Source of the DNA: JAICKN01 sp036489565
GTDB lineage: Bacteria > Acidobacteriota > Terriglobia > Terriglobales > Acidobacteriaceae
Direction of reading: 5' to 3'
Length of the DNA: 64,000 bases
NCBI GenBank assembly: GCA_036489565.1
Contig: DASXFN010000060.1
Coordinates: 50,948 to 114,947, forward strand
Position 1 is the stretch's first letter. Every line of letters begins with the position of its first letter. The position numbers and the translations under genes were made by a program. The notes under the pieces are model-generated. The model saw nothing but the letters and a program-made list of their open reading frames with translations. It was not told where the DNA came from and did no database searches. Below are positions 41,949-51,606 of the stretch, one piece after another.

Positions 41949-43409
41949 TTAGGGTCTCCCGGTCAGGGGAAGTTCCTGGATCTTCACCGCGCTGCTGGTC
42001 CCATTCTTTGAGCGTAGATGAGCGGGAAGGGGAAACCCACGCATCCACACAATTTCATTTCCGCTAACAATCACCGGCCAAACCTTGCGCTCCGGCCCTG
42101 TCACTCGCCGTTCCTGCAACAATTGCTTGATCTTCCTGGGGGCTTTCGTATGCGCGGGCCAGAAGCGGTCTCCTTCGCGCCAATTCCGCACCTGAAGGTT
42201 TCGCGCAAGCAGACGCGCATCCATCAGATTTTCAGAATCTTGGGGATTATACCCTTCCGCCGCGTCTGGTGGAATTAACGTGGCATGGAACTCAGTTTGG
42301 ATTTCACTCACCACAATGCGCCCCGGAACGGGGAGCGCGTATGCAAAGCTGGAATGAGCGGGCGCGGGCGCCAAGTTTTCGGCCTGAAAGCGAAGCCGCG
42401 CATTATTTTTTCCCGCGCTTTTTGCCACGCTACCTCCCGGCACGGAGAACGGCCCAAGCGCGGACTGTTCATTCACCAACTGCAGAATTCGCTCTACGTG
42501 TTGAAATTCCAAATGGATCCCCAAAGGCACTCCTACAGCCCGCAGCACGCGGCGCTGAAGGGCCAAAGGCAGTTCGCGTAAAGCCGGAAGGTCGAGCTGC
42601 GAGAGCGGCGCTTTTGAATCTTGAACGGAAACCCTGGGCAGCAAATCCCGCACCCGGCTCTCCCAGTATTCCTCTTCAGCCCGCGCCACCTCCGCCGCGT
42701 CCGCAAGCGTGTTGCGGACCGAGGGATTCAGGTTCTCTTCCAGCCAGGGAAGCATTCCGTGGCGCACGCGGTTGCGCGAAAATTGCGGATCGAGATTGCT
42801 GCTGTCCTCGCGCCACTCCTGACTGATTTCCGATAAATAGGCTTCCAATTCTTTTCTGGATGTGTTCAGTAAGGGGCGAACGATGAAGGCCGCGCCCGCC
42901 GTTCGGGACGGAAGGCTGGCGGCCAGAATATTCAGCTTGGGATAAATTCCCGCCAGTCCGCGCGTTCCCGTGCCTCGCACCAGCCGCAGCAGAATGGTTT
43001 CCGCCTGGTCGTCGAGGGTGTGGGCGGTTGCAATGCGGTCCACGCGATTCCGATCCAGTAGCCGGTGGAAATAGCCATACCGCAGTTCCCTGCCCGCCGC
43101 TTCCAGACTGAGATGTTTGCTTTGCGCGTAGGCCTTTACTGCAACCCGTTCGCCGTGGAATTCCAACTTGTTGTCCAGCGCCAGCGCCTTTACGAACTGT
43201 TCATCGCCATCGGACTCTTCTCCGCGAAGCTGATGATTCAGGTGAACAACGGAGAGAACAATTCCCAGCTCTTTACGCAATTCCAACAGCAGCCGCAGCA
43301 ACGCCACCGAATCCGCCCCGCCGGATACGGCGACGCCGACCCGGTCGCCGGCTTGAATCAATTCCTGTCGCAGAATATAGGTCAGAAGCTTTTGACTGAG
43401 CGAAGGCAC
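41949..43409 (-). CDS. tilS: tRNA(Ile)-lysidine synthetase
   Basis: The protein has 486 residues. The N-terminal PP-loop ATPase is clear: VGVAVSGGADSVALLRLL, VVHLNHQLRGEESDGDEQFV, ATAHTLDDQAETILLRLVRGTG and GLAGI. The C-terminal domain (NWREGDRFWPAHTKAPRKIKQLLQERRV) is present. It converts the CAU anticodon of tRNA-Ile2 to lysidine so that it reads AUA. The HPRT-like gene starts 17 bp downstream. Confidence 0.92.
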   Translation of the reverse strand: MPSLSQKLLTYILRQELIQAGDRVGVAVSGGADSVALLRLLLELRKELGIVLSVVHLNHQLRGEESDGDEQFVKALALDNKLEFHGERVAVKAYAQSKHLSLEAAGRELRYGYFHRLLDRNRVDRIATAHTLDDQAETILLRLVRGTGTRGLAGIYPKLNILAASLPSRTAGAAFIVRPLLNTSRKELEAYLSEISQEWREDSSNLDPQFSRNRVRHGMLPWLEENLNPSVRNTLADAAEVARAEEEYWESRVRDLLPRVSVQDSKAPLSQLDLPALRELPLALQRRVLRAVGVPLGIHLEFQHVERILQLVNEQSALGPFSVPGGSVAKSAGKNNARLRFQAENLAPAPAHSSFAYALPVPGRIVVSEIQTEFHATLIPPDAAEGYNPQDSENLMDARLLARNLQVRNWREGDRFWPAHTKAPRKIKQLLQERRVTGPERKVWPVIVSGNEIVWMRGFPLPAHLRSKNGTSSAVKIQELPLTGRP

Positions 43410-43439
43410 GTTTACATGGTACTCCGGCGAGCGCGGCGA

Positions 43440-44273
43440 TCAACTCAACATCCGGTTCATCTCCGCGAATGTAGGCGCTCCTTCAAGCGTTTTGTAAGTT
43501 CCAGCGGTTTTTGCTTCCGCTACGATTCTTTGCAGATAACCAAGCGTCGCGCGCATTACGCCCGAACCCAGACTGATCCTGGCGATCCCCATTTTTTCCA
43601 GCTCCGCGACTGAAGGTGATCCCGGACCGGCAAGAATATTCAGAGGAAATTTCAAGTCCCGCACAAAACGCTGGATTGTCTCCGCATCAATCACACCGGG
43701 AACAAACAGGCAATCCGCCCCTGCATCACGAAATGCGATAAGTCGCTTCAACGCTAAGTCATATCTTTTCCCGGATTCGCCCACTTCGAGCAGATACGCA
43801 TCCGTACGCGCGTTCAACACGACCGGTACGCCTGCGCTGGCGGCAACCTCGCGAACGGCGCGAATCTTTTCCACCTGCAACTGCAAATCTTCCAGCGGAT
43901 TCTCAGCGTCATTCGTGGCATCCTCCAGATTCATTCCGACCGCTCCAGCTTCAAGAACACCGCGTGTAGTCTCAGCTGCATCTTCGGGGCGGTCCCCATA
44001 CCCAGCTTCCACATCGGCCGTCACCGGAATGTCAGCGCATTTTGTAATGCGCGCAACGACGGCCAGCATCTCCTCGCGCGAAATCCTTTGACCATCGGGA
44101 TACCCCAGCGAGAACGCAATGCCGGCGCTGCTGGTGGCCAAGGCGCCAAACCCGGCGTGCCGCACAATCACCGCACTGGCGGCGTCCCAAACATTAGCAA
44201 GCAGCAAAATTTTCGGTCCGTGGTGCATTGCACCAAACGCCGCAGCTTTTTCTTTCAGCTTCGAAGAGTTCAT
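43440..44273 (-). CDS. Isocitrate lyase/PEP mutase family enzyme
   Basis: The protein has 277 residues. The TIM-barrel pattern is that of the family: LLANVWDAASAVIVRHAGF, ATSSAGIAFSLGYPDG, VTADVEAGYGDRPEDAAETTRGVLEAG, GMNLEDAT, VLNARTDAYL and DCLFVPGV. Members cleave or rearrange small 2-methylisocitrate-like acids or act as oxaloacetate hydrolases. The KKCGH loop of true isocitrate lyases is not seen. The substrate is not predictable. Confidence 0.8.
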   Translation of the reverse strand: MNSSKLKEKAAAFGAMHHGPKILLLANVWDAASAVIVRHAGFGALATSSAGIAFSLGYPDGQRISREEMLAVVARITKCADIPVTADVEAGYGDRPEDAAETTRGVLEAGAVGMNLEDATNDAENPLEDLQLQVEKIRAVREVAASAGVPVVLNARTDAYLLEVGESGKRYDLALKRLIAFRDAGADCLFVPGVIDAETIQRFVRDLKFPLNILAGPGSPSVAELEKMGIARISLGSGVMRATLGYLQRIVAEAKTAGTYKTLEGAPTFAEMNRMLS

Positions 44274-44382
44274 ACCATCCTCAAATCATGGGTTTCAATT
44301 GACGGATTTGTGCGGTTTTGTGGTCGCCGCACAGCCATTTTATTCTCCTCTTTACCGTTCGCCGCGATACCATAGTGGATGG

Positions 44383-45528
44383 ATGACTGCTTCCCCTGTT
44401 AACACAGCCGCCCCTGCCGATTCGCCGCAAACCAGGCGCTATAACCGCATACGCCGCTGGCTTGGCATCAGCGACTTTCTTCTCGGCCTCGTTCTTCTAA
44501 TTCTGCTGCTCGCGACCGGATGGACAGGCGGCCTGCGCGACGTCGCCTACCGGGGCGCCGGTCAGCATTACGTTCTGGCCGTGGGCCTCTACGTCCTGAT
44601 GCTGATGTTGATTGCCAAGCTCATTGGCCTGGGGTTTTCTTATTACGGCTTCCGGCTGGAGCACAGCTTTAACCTCTCCAACCAGAAACTGCGCGGCTGG
44701 ATTTGGGACGAGACCAAAGGCTTCCTGCTCGGACTTGTCCTGGGATTAATTGCCGCGGAGCTGCTGTATTTTTTTATCCGGGAATTTCCGCAGCGCTGGT
44801 GGCTGCTCACCTGGGCGCTGTTCCTCGGCTTCTTCGTATTAATGGCCCAACTCGCGCCGGTGGTCCTGTTTCCGATTTTCTACAAATTCGAGCCGCTTCA
44901 GGATGAAGACCTAAAAAACCGCCTGGTGCGGCTTGGGGCGCAGGCGGGCAGCCGCATTCGCGGAGTTTACAAATGGCATCTGTCGGAGAAAAGCAAGAAG
45001 GCCAACGCCGCGCTCACCGGACTGGGCAATACACGGCGCATCATTCTGGCGGACACACTGCTGGAAAATTACTCTCCCGATGAAATTGAAGCGGTGCTCG
45101 CCCACGAACTCGGCCATCACGTCCACAAGCACATTTTGAAGATGATCGGCATGCAGGCGGTAATTACTTTTGCGGGCTTCTGGATGGCCAACTGGGCTCT
45201 GCACTACGCGACCGACCGCCTGAAGATGTTCCCCATGCTCTCTGATTACGCCAATTTGCCACTGCTGGCGCTGGTGGCTACCGTGCTGTCATTCCTGCTC
45301 ATGCCCGCCATGAATGCCTACTCGCGCTACTGCGAGCGGCAGGCAGACCGCTACGCTTTTTCCACCATTGGAGACATCAATCCATTTATCTCTTCCATGA
45401 ACAAGCTGGCGGAACAGAACCTGGCGGAGAAGACGCCGTCGAAATTCGTGGAATGGTTCTTCCACTCCCACCCCGCGATCTCGCGCAGAGTGGCCGCCGC
45501 GGAAGCGTGGGCCAAAGCGAACGCGTAG
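44383..45528 (+). CDS. M48 family metallopeptidase, Ste24/CAAX protease-like
   Basis: The protein has 381 residues from ATG 44383; an open frame upstream to 44119 is inside the divergent gene. Several membrane helices include the long FLLGLVLGLIAAELLYFFI segment. The zinc motif HELGH is at residues 241-245 (LAHELGHHVHKH), with the downstream Glu/Asp helix (ANRYCERQADRYAFS-like, seen as SRYCERQADRYAF). It probably cleaves membrane proteins at the cytoplasmic or periplasmic face. Convergent with kdsB. Confidence 0.88.
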   Translation: MTASPVNTAAPADSPQTRRYNRIRRWLGISDFLLGLVLLILLLATGWTGGLRDVAYRGAGQHYVLAVGLYVLMLMLIAKLIGLGFSYYGFRLEHSFNLSNQKLRGWIWDETKGFLLGLVLGLIAAELLYFFIREFPQRWWLLTWALFLGFFVLMAQLAPVVLFPIFYKFEPLQDEDLKNRLVRLGAQAGSRIRGVYKWHLSEKSKKANAALTGLGNTRRIILADTLLENYSPDEIEAVLAHELGHHVHKHILKMIGMQAVITFAGFWMANWALHYATDRLKMFPMLSDYANLPLLALVATVLSFLLMPAMNAYSRYCERQADRYAFSTIGDINPFISSMNKLAEQNLAEKTPSKFVEWFFHSHPAISRRVAAAEAWAKANA

Positions 45529-45586
45529 TTCTGATCTGATTGTCGTTCCTGCGTAGTCCTGATTGTCATTCCCGCACCCTACCCGG

Positions 45587-45697
45587 TTGTCATTCCGAGG
45601 AGCGCAGCGAAGCCTGCCCTGAGCGAAGCCGAAGGGAGGAATCTGCTGTTTCAGTCAAAAGCAGATTCCTCACCGCTAAAGCGTTTCGGAATGACAA
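45587..45697. repeat. Intergenic inverted repeat with nested hairpin
   Basis: TTGTCATTCCGA (45587-45598) and TCGGAATGACAA (45686-45697) are perfect inverted arms. Inside, GAGGAATCTGCT and AGCAGATTCCTC form a second stem. This family (beginning GTCATTCCGAGGAGCG) is common in acidobacterial intergenic space. It lies between the convergent M48 and kdsB genes and may end both transcripts. Confidence 0.65.
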
Positions 45698-45702
45698 GTT
45701 GG

Positions 45703-46428
45703 TTAGCTGCCTTGTTGCCTTAAAATCTCTTCCACTCTCTGCAAGTCATCTTCCGTATCCACGCCAACCGTGTCGAAGGGAGTTTCGGCCACGTGGATCG
45801 GAATTTCGTTCTCAAGAAAACGCAATTGTTCCAGCCGTTCGCTGCGCTCCAGAAATGATTCCGGCCAAGCCACGAAGCGATCGAGCGCTGACTTGTGATA
45901 GGCGTAGAAGCCGAGATGCTTGAAGTAGGCAGGACTCGTGTTGTCCCGGTCATGAGGAATCGTTGCGCGGGAAAAATAAATCGCCCGGCCATCGCTAGCG
46001 CTCACAACTTTCACGGCGTTGGGATTCGTCACGTCTTCAGGCGGGCATTTTGTCTTGAGCGTACCGACCAAAATAGATTCGTCCTTCATCAGCTCAATCA
46101 GCGACGCCACATGCTCCGGGCGCGTGAGCGGCTCATCGCCCTGAATATTCAGATAAACATCCGCTGTCATGGACTCAGAGATCTCATGCACGCGCTCAGT
46201 CCCGCTGCGGTGCGAAGATGAAGTCATGGCAGCTTTAAATCCCTGCTGCTTGCAAAACTGCATGATCTCGTCTGAGTCAGTGGCCACAATGGCGTCAGCC
46301 AGCGAGGGGCAGGCGCGCACGGCATTATAGACACGCGCGATCAGCGGCACGCCGCCGATTTTACGCAGCATTTTGCGCGGCAGGCGCGTGGAAGCAAGGC
46401 GGGCGGGAATCACGGCGATCGCTTTCAT
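45703..46428 (-). CDS. kdsB: 3-deoxy-manno-octulosonate cytidylyltransferase (CMP-Kdo synthetase)
   Basis: The protein has 241 residues. IPARLASTRLPRKMLRKIGG is the nucleotide-binding start, followed by IVATDSDEIM, GTERVHEI, NIQGDEPLTRPEHV and the conserved YKHLGFYAYHKSAL-like section (seen as FKHLGFYAYHKSAL). It activates Kdo for lipopolysaccharide inner core synthesis, which shows the organism builds LPS with Kdo. Confidence 0.93.
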   Translation of the reverse strand: MKAIAVIPARLASTRLPRKMLRKIGGVPLIARVYNAVRACPSLADAIVATDSDEIMQFCKQQGFKAAMTSSSHRSGTERVHEISESMTADVYLNIQGDEPLTRPEHVASLIELMKDESILVGTLKTKCPPEDVTNPNAVKVVSASDGRAIYFSRATIPHDRDNTSPAYFKHLGFYAYHKSALDRFVAWPESFLERSERLEQLRFLENEIPIHVAETPFDTVGVDTEDDLQRVEEILRQQGS

Positions 46429-46616
46429 GGGATGCTAGTGTCCACGTTGGCGGCCATTCTGGCAAGCGACTCATAGCCCTCCGTTTGACACCTTGTTTCC
46501 ACGACTTTTAGAATCAAAAACATCAAGATGCGGCGGCCATCCCGCCCGCATGTTGCGGAACTCTGATCCAGGCCGCATCGGCCAGCATCTGTTTATTCAC
46601 AGCACAATTGCGCCGT

Positions 46617-46693
46617 GGCGGCGTAGCTCAGGTGGCTAGAGCGACGGTCTCATAATCCGTAGGTCGTAGGTTCGAGTCCTACCGCCGCCACCA
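46617..46693 (+). tRNA. tRNA-Met (anticodon CAT)
   Basis: The 77 bases include an encoded CCA. Acceptor GGCGGCG/CGCCGCC, D stem GCTC/GAGC, anticodon loop CTCATAA (CAT), T stem GTAGG/CCTAC with TTCGAGT loop. The anticodon stem has a T-T mismatch next to the loop. Sequence around the anticodon (GTCTCATAATC) is that of elongator tRNA-Met rather than initiator or the Ile2 species. No element is attached to it. Confidence 0.92.
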
Positions 46694-46715
46694 ATTCTTA
46701 GGAGCAATAGTCCGC

Positions 46716-47825
46716 TCAGTGCTGTGATTCCTCCAGCAATTCCTTCAAATATTGCTGCCACACTGCGGCATAGGTGTGCGTGCCATGGCCGTGCGTTTGC
46801 TCCGAAGCGGGCAGAAGAATGAATTTCCCGTTCTTTACTTTTTTTATTTCCCGCTGAGGAATGCCCAGTTCCGGTGGGTTGATGAAATCGTCGGCGGAAT
46901 TGATGAACATCACGGACGCTTTGATCGTATCGAGTTTCGCGGAGGGATCGTAATTCCGTGAAGAGTTGACCGCATAAAGAAAATCATTTGCGTCAATCTC
47001 CGGAATTACTCGCTTCATAAATTCATCGAGATAGTTGTCAGCGGCTTTTCTGGTCGGTAAATCTTCCTGCATATGCAGCGGCGCGCTGCCCGCAATCAAC
47101 AGAAAATCAGCAGCGATTTCCAATCCTGACCTGGGCTCGGTGGTGTAGTCTCCGTTCTTCCACTCCGGATCGTTGCGGATTCCGTCAATAATCATCTTGC
47201 GCCAGATGCGGTTTCGTCCCGCAAGCGCCACCGGTTCGCACGCCAGCGGCATGAGCGCGTCCATCATGTCAGGGTAGGTTTCGCCCCACATCCACGAGTG
47301 CATGCAACCCATGGATGTGCCCATGACCAATCGCAAATGGTTTACGCCCAGGCCTTTTTCCACCAGTTCATGCTGCAGAGCGATCATGTCGGTGTAGTCA
47401 TATCGCGGAAAGTGCGCGCGCATACCATCGCTTGGCTTGGTGGATTTTCCGTGGCCGATGTTGTCCGGCAGGATGATGAAATATTTGCTGGCATCGAGCA
47501 ATCCGCCGGGGCTGAACAACACTCCCGCAAAAATGGGGCGAAGGAGTCCGGTGCCGTTGCCTCCCGTTCCGTGGAGGACCAATACGGCGTTGGTAGTGCG
47601 GCCATTGGAGTCTTTTATCGGTTTGCCGAGTGTTGTGTAGTGGATACGCAGCTCAGGCAAAGTTTCGCCAGACTGAAAATGAAAATCGTGAATGATGTAG
47701 TCGCCTTCGTACGGCGCTGGCCAGGTGACGGCCTCAGATTGTTGGCCTTGCGCGAATGACAGGAATGAAAGAACAAAAATTGCAGATACGAGAACCCGCA
47801 GAAAAACCTTCGTCATTTTCTTCAC
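46716..47825 (-). CDS. Exported alpha/beta hydrolase of the MetX-like type
   Basis: The protein has 369 residues. A signal peptide (VLVSAIFVLSFLSFAQGQQ) precedes a MetX-like fold: LRIHYTTLGKPIKDSNGR, VLVLHGTGGNG, nucleophile in MGTSMGCMHSWMWGE (Ser near 170), acid in FINSADDFINPPE and HGHGTHTY at the end. Homoserine acetyltransferases are cytoplasmic, so an exported paralogue probably hydrolyses esters or similar substrates. The acyl-acceptor specificity cannot be read from sequence. Confidence 0.8.
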   Translation of the reverse strand: MKKMTKVFLRVLVSAIFVLSFLSFAQGQQSEAVTWPAPYEGDYIIHDFHFQSGETLPELRIHYTTLGKPIKDSNGRTTNAVLVLHGTGGNGTGLLRPIFAGVLFSPGGLLDASKYFIILPDNIGHGKSTKPSDGMRAHFPRYDYTDMIALQHELVEKGLGVNHLRLVMGTSMGCMHSWMWGETYPDMMDALMPLACEPVALAGRNRIWRKMIIDGIRNDPEWKNGDYTTEPRSGLEIAADFLLIAGSAPLHMQEDLPTRKAADNYLDEFMKRVIPEIDANDFLYAVNSSRNYDPSAKLDTIKASVMFINSADDFINPPELGIPQREIKKVKNGKFILLPASEQTHGHGTHTYAAVWQQYLKELLEESQH

Positions 47826-47854
47826 CGTTGATTACGACTAGCGCCGACTGGAAA

Positions 47855-49432
47855 CTAGCGTTTCAATAAATCAACCGGCTGCTTTACGTCGTGCACGCGG
47901 AAATATTTCGCGAGCGCCGGATATCTCATAGCCACCGCTTCGTACATGGCATAGGCGACATTGCGATAAGAAGTGTGCCCCGCCGGGCCGGTGCGAAGCT
48001 CTGAAATGTAAACCGCTTCGGCGAAGTCCATTTTAAACAGGCATCGCTTGCGGAAGCCGAGGGGAATGGCGTACTGAGAATTCTCTTCGGCCTCGAGAGT
48101 TCCAGCACGTGCAAGCCTCTCTACCAACTCTGCAATACTCCGCATGGCAGCGTCGTATTGCGGCGACAAACCTGCCGCCTGGATTTCGGGTGGCGTGTCA
48201 TATCCGTGCTGCGTGGTGAAGGTCTGTTCGATTTGCACGCAGCGCCGATGGCGGTGCATATCGCGGAAGCCACCAATGTCCATGAGGATGTCGAAACGGA
48301 ACTGCTGACCCGCCGAGAAGTTGCGCAGCATTTCGTCGTGGCGTCCGCGGTGACGCAGGCCGAGGTCAATGATTTCCGCACGCCGCTTTTCTCCGGCGGC
48401 CCCAATTGCCTCGCGAATCTGGCGGTAAGAATAATGGCAGTGCTGGTAAAGCAAAGTAGTCGCAAGTTCCACTTCCAACGGGTCTTCGTCGAGCAAATCA
48501 ACAACTTCAGCAGGCTCGACAGGCGCGTTCTTCATCAGCTCCACGGCAGCCTGCCGTAGCTCGCGCCGCGTTTCGATTTCATAAGCATTCGGATCGGCAT
48601 ACTTCACCAGCGTGGGCGCAACCCGCACCTCGCGCAGCAACTCCCGCTCCGCGCGCTCACCCAATTCCTGCGAGACCTCGCCGATCTGCTTCACCAAATC
48701 CCGCAACGAATCCAGGTTGGCGTTGTACGCCGGGGAAATGGCGGCCTGCTTCAACAGTTCGCCCATGCCGCGAACTTCCTTATGGGTATGCGCCAGCAGA
48801 TGCGCCACCTGGGTTTCCAGCGTGCGCGCATTCACAATCTCGCCCAGCGAAGTGTTCGTGGCCAGCGGCAGCAGATAACGGGAAGCGTCGAAGGCGCGCG
48901 CTTTGAGCGTGCGCTCATAGGCCTCTTGCTTCATCTCTTCGGGCTTGGGAGTAATGCTCTGGAGATATTCGAAGACCTTCAGCGAAAGCGAATCGTAGTC
49001 CGCGAACAGCCGGGCAATTCCGGCGCGAAATGATCGGCGCGATTCTTCGTCCCCGCCAAAATCGGGAGTGAAGTATCCACTCTTGCGAAAGTCCTGATAG
49101 CGCGTGGACCGCTCCTGCCCATCCCAACGCTGCTCATCGGCAACAGCGATGGCCGCCAACATAGATAGCCGCTCAATGGCCAGCGCAATGTGCGCTAAAT
49201 CGGCAATGGAGCGATGCCCATACTGGAAGTAAAACGTATTAAGAAATTTCTCCGCCTTCTGTTGATTGATCTCCTTCAGCGACTCCTTCATGGAAAGCGC
49301 CGACCGCGAATATTTGGCCATCGCATAAGCCAACACTTCCGGCTCAACGCCATAAACAGCGAACACCTCAACGGCCGGCTTCTCGGATTGCGCGGCGCTC
49401 GCGGGCGAAACGATTTCGGTCACTTCAGGCAT
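47855..49432 (-). CDS. Two-domain ThyX-like flavin-dependent thymidylate synthase family protein
   Basis: The protein has 525 residues, about twice a normal ThyX. The N-terminal half has YGHRSIADLAHIALAIERLS and QERSTRYQDF, which match the ThyX folate/FAD helix and its ST-R motif. The C-terminal half repeats the theme (GRHDEMLRNFSAGQQFRFDI, then HRHRRCVQIEQTFT). This looks like an internal duplication of the ThyX fold. Homologues are annotated as thymidylate synthases in several phyla, but it is not certain that the long form makes dTMP. Confidence 0.7.
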   Translation of the reverse strand: MPEVTEIVSPASAAQSEKPAVEVFAVYGVEPEVLAYAMAKYSRSALSMKESLKEINQQKAEKFLNTFYFQYGHRSIADLAHIALAIERLSMLAAIAVADEQRWDGQERSTRYQDFRKSGYFTPDFGGDEESRRSFRAGIARLFADYDSLSLKVFEYLQSITPKPEEMKQEAYERTLKARAFDASRYLLPLATNTSLGEIVNARTLETQVAHLLAHTHKEVRGMGELLKQAAISPAYNANLDSLRDLVKQIGEVSQELGERAERELLREVRVAPTLVKYADPNAYEIETRRELRQAAVELMKNAPVEPAEVVDLLDEDPLEVELATTLLYQHCHYSYRQIREAIGAAGEKRRAEIIDLGLRHRGRHDEMLRNFSAGQQFRFDILMDIGGFRDMHRHRRCVQIEQTFTTQHGYDTPPEIQAAGLSPQYDAAMRSIAELVERLARAGTLEAEENSQYAIPLGFRKRCLFKMDFAEAVYISELRTGPAGHTSYRNVAYAMYEAVAMRYPALAKYFRVHDVKQPVDLLKR

Positions 49433-49570
49433 GAAATTTGGCCCTCGACGGAACAGGAATCTTAATATACCTCTATCGGATGTGGGAGGGATTTGTGAAG
49501 AAGTATAATTTGCGTCTTCGGCCTTTCATGCTGTGAGTATTTTTCGAGATCCATTTTTGAAGGAGAATTC

Positions 49571-50314
49571 ATGTTGCTTGCCGGAAGAATCGCGCTGGTC
49601 ACGGGCGCATCCCAGGGGATCGGGCGCGCATGCGCCCTGCAACTCGCCAAAGAAGGCGCCGCTGTGGCACTCGTCGCCCGCAACCAGGAAAAGCTCGAGC
49701 AGGTGAAGCAGGAAATCACCGGCGCGGGCGGACAAGCCGCCGTCTTCGTCGCCGACCTGGCGGAAGAAGACCAGGTGAAAACAGCTTTCAAAGCGGCCAT
49801 TGCGCAATTCGGAAAAATTGAAATTCTGATCAACAATGCCGGGGTCACCCGCGACCAACTGGTGATGCGCATGAAGCGCGCCGATTGGGATACGGTGATC
49901 AATACCAATCTGACCTCGGCCTACCTTTGCATTCAGCAGGCCATCAGCTCCATGCTCAAGCAGCGCTGGGGCCGAATTATCAATGTGACTTCGATTTTTG
50001 GGCAGACGGGACAGGCGGGACAGGCGAACTACGCCGCATCCAAAGCCGGATTGATTGGCCTGACCATGGCCATCGCCCGCGAGGTGGCGTCGCGCAGCAT
50101 TACCTGTAACGCCGTTGCCCCCGGCTTTATTGAAACCGCCATGACCTCCGGACTCAGCGATGAATTTAAGCAACATGCGGTGGGCATGATCCCGCTGGGC
50201 CGCGTTGGCACCGGCGAGGAAGTGGCCCAGGCGGTGGCTTTCCTGGCTTCCGATCAAGCTGCCTACATTACGGGCCACGTGCTCAACGTGAACGGCGGAA
50301 TGCTAATGGGGTAA
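49571..50314 (+). CDS. fabG: 3-oxoacyl-ACP reductase
   Basis: The protein has 247 residues. SDR motifs: VTGASQGIGRACALQLAKEG, NNAGVTRDQLVMRMK, INVTSIFGQTG with the catalytic Ser, YAASKAG (Tyr and Lys), and VAPGFIETAMT. The C-terminal GHVLNVNGGMLMG is that of FabG itself. It reduces 3-oxoacyl-ACP in fatty acid elongation. No other fab genes adjoin, and a GNAT gene follows 17 bp later on the same strand. Confidence 0.9.
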   Translation: MLLAGRIALVTGASQGIGRACALQLAKEGAAVALVARNQEKLEQVKQEITGAGGQAAVFVADLAEEDQVKTAFKAAIAQFGKIEILINNAGVTRDQLVMRMKRADWDTVINTNLTSAYLCIQQAISSMLKQRWGRIINVTSIFGQTGQAGQANYAASKAGLIGLTMAIAREVASRSITCNAVAPGFIETAMTSGLSDEFKQHAVGMIPLGRVGTGEEVAQAVAFLASDQAAYITGHVLNVNGGMLMG

Positions 50315-50331
50315 CTTCCAACATTCCCGGA

Positions 50332-50796
50332 TTGTTGATCCAACAAGCCTTGTCTCCTTTGCAAATTACGCAGGCTCGCGAGCTGTTTCTGGAATATGCG
50401 CAGTCGCTCGGCTTCAGTCTTTGTTTTCAGGACTTCGACAAGGAGCTAGCGAACTTGCCGGGAGATTACGCTCCTCCCGATGGACGGCTCTTGCTGGCGG
50501 AGTATGAAGGACAGCTCGCTGGATGCGTCGCCATGCACAAGTTGGAACCTGCAATCTCCGAGATGAAGCGGCTCTACGTTCGCCAACAATTTCGCGGCTT
50601 GCAAATTGGACGCGCGCTCGCCGAATCCATCATTGCGGAAGCGCGCGGAATTGGCTACCAGCGCATGAAGCTGGATACCGTCGCACCTCTGATGTCCACC
50701 GCGGTTTCTTTGTACCGCATGCTCGGCTTTCGAGAAATTCCCGCTTACCGCGCGAATCCGATTGAAGGCGCTCTATATATGGAATTAAAGTGTTAG
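50332..50796 (+). CDS. GNAT-family N-acetyltransferase
   Basis: The protein has 154 residues if the TTG at 50332 is the start; no ATG is available in the first section, and another TTG follows directly. The acetyl-CoA binding core is clear: MKRLYVRQQFRGLQIGRALAESIIAEAR, then LYRMLGFREIPAY. It is placed 17 bp after fabG, so it may share its transcript. The substrate is unknown. Confidence 0.75.
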   Translation: MLIQQALSPLQITQARELFLEYAQSLGFSLCFQDFDKELANLPGDYAPPDGRLLLAEYEGQLAGCVAMHKLEPAISEMKRLYVRQQFRGLQIGRALAESIIAEARGIGYQRMKLDTVAPLMSTAVSLYRMLGFREIPAYRANPIEGALYMELKC

Positions 50797-50853
50797 CGCA
50801 ATCCGGCGCGGCGAATTGCAAAAATTTTGACTTCAACTTTTGATGAGGTATTC

Positions 50854-51606
50854 ATGACAGTCACAAAAAGAGCTGCTCTTTTAGCGATTACTCTTGCTTT
50901 CACCATTTCGGCCTTCGCCGCAACGTCCAAGGAAGTTTCCTACCCCAGCGGAGACGAAACCGTGCACGGCTACATCTTCACGCCGTCAGGCAACGGCCCT
51001 TTCCCAGGGCTGGTGGTCATCCACGAATGGTGGGGATTGAACGATTGGGTGAAGGAGCAGGCTTCAAAACTCGCCGATGAAGGCTATGTGACACTGGCCA
51101 TTGATTTATATCGCGGCAAAGTCGCCACCACACCGGAAGAAGCGCACGAAATCATGCGCGGAGTGCCGGAAGACCGCGCCGCTCGCGACCTTCACGCCGC
51201 CTACGCGTTTCTGCAATCGCAGCCGAATGTTAAAAAAGACCGCCTTGGCGCCATCGGCTGGTGCATGGGCGGAGGTTATTCGCTCGACATCGCGCTGCAG
51301 GAGCCAACTCTGCGGGCCGACGTCATCAACTACGGCCATCTGGCCACCGACAATGCGGCACTGGCGAAGATCAACGCCCCAATTATTGGATTTTTCGGAG
51401 CACAGGACAAAGGAATTACCCCGGACGACGTCAAGAAGTTTGAAAGCCAAATGAAGGCGCTGGGCAAAAAGGTGGATGTCACCATCTACCCCGACGCTGG
51501 GCACGCCTTTGAAAATCCCAATAACACGGCTGGATACCGCGTAAACGATGCCGCCGATGCCTGGCAGCGGACGATAAAGTTCCTGCACGCCAATCTGCAA
51601 AAGTAG
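50854..51606 (+). CDS. Exported dienelactone hydrolase-family protein
   Basis: From MTVTKRAALL the protein has 250 residues; an ATG at 50827 is less likely because the signal peptide (ALLAITLAFTISAFAA) begins at the later one. The catalytic triad is present: Cys in AIGWCMGGGYS, Asp in FGAQDKGI, His in DAGHAFEN. The early VVIHEWWGLNDWVKEQA holds the Glu typical of the family. Export of the enzyme suggests a general ester or lactone hydrolase in the periplasm. Confidence 0.85.
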   Translation: MTVTKRAALLAITLAFTISAFAATSKEVSYPSGDETVHGYIFTPSGNGPFPGLVVIHEWWGLNDWVKEQASKLADEGYVTLAIDLYRGKVATTPEEAHEIMRGVPEDRAARDLHAAYAFLQSQPNVKKDRLGAIGWCMGGGYSLDIALQEPTLRADVINYGHLATDNAALAKINAPIIGFFGAQDKGITPDDVKKFESQMKALGKKVDVTIYPDAGHAFENPNNTAGYRVNDAADAWQRTIKFLHANLQK

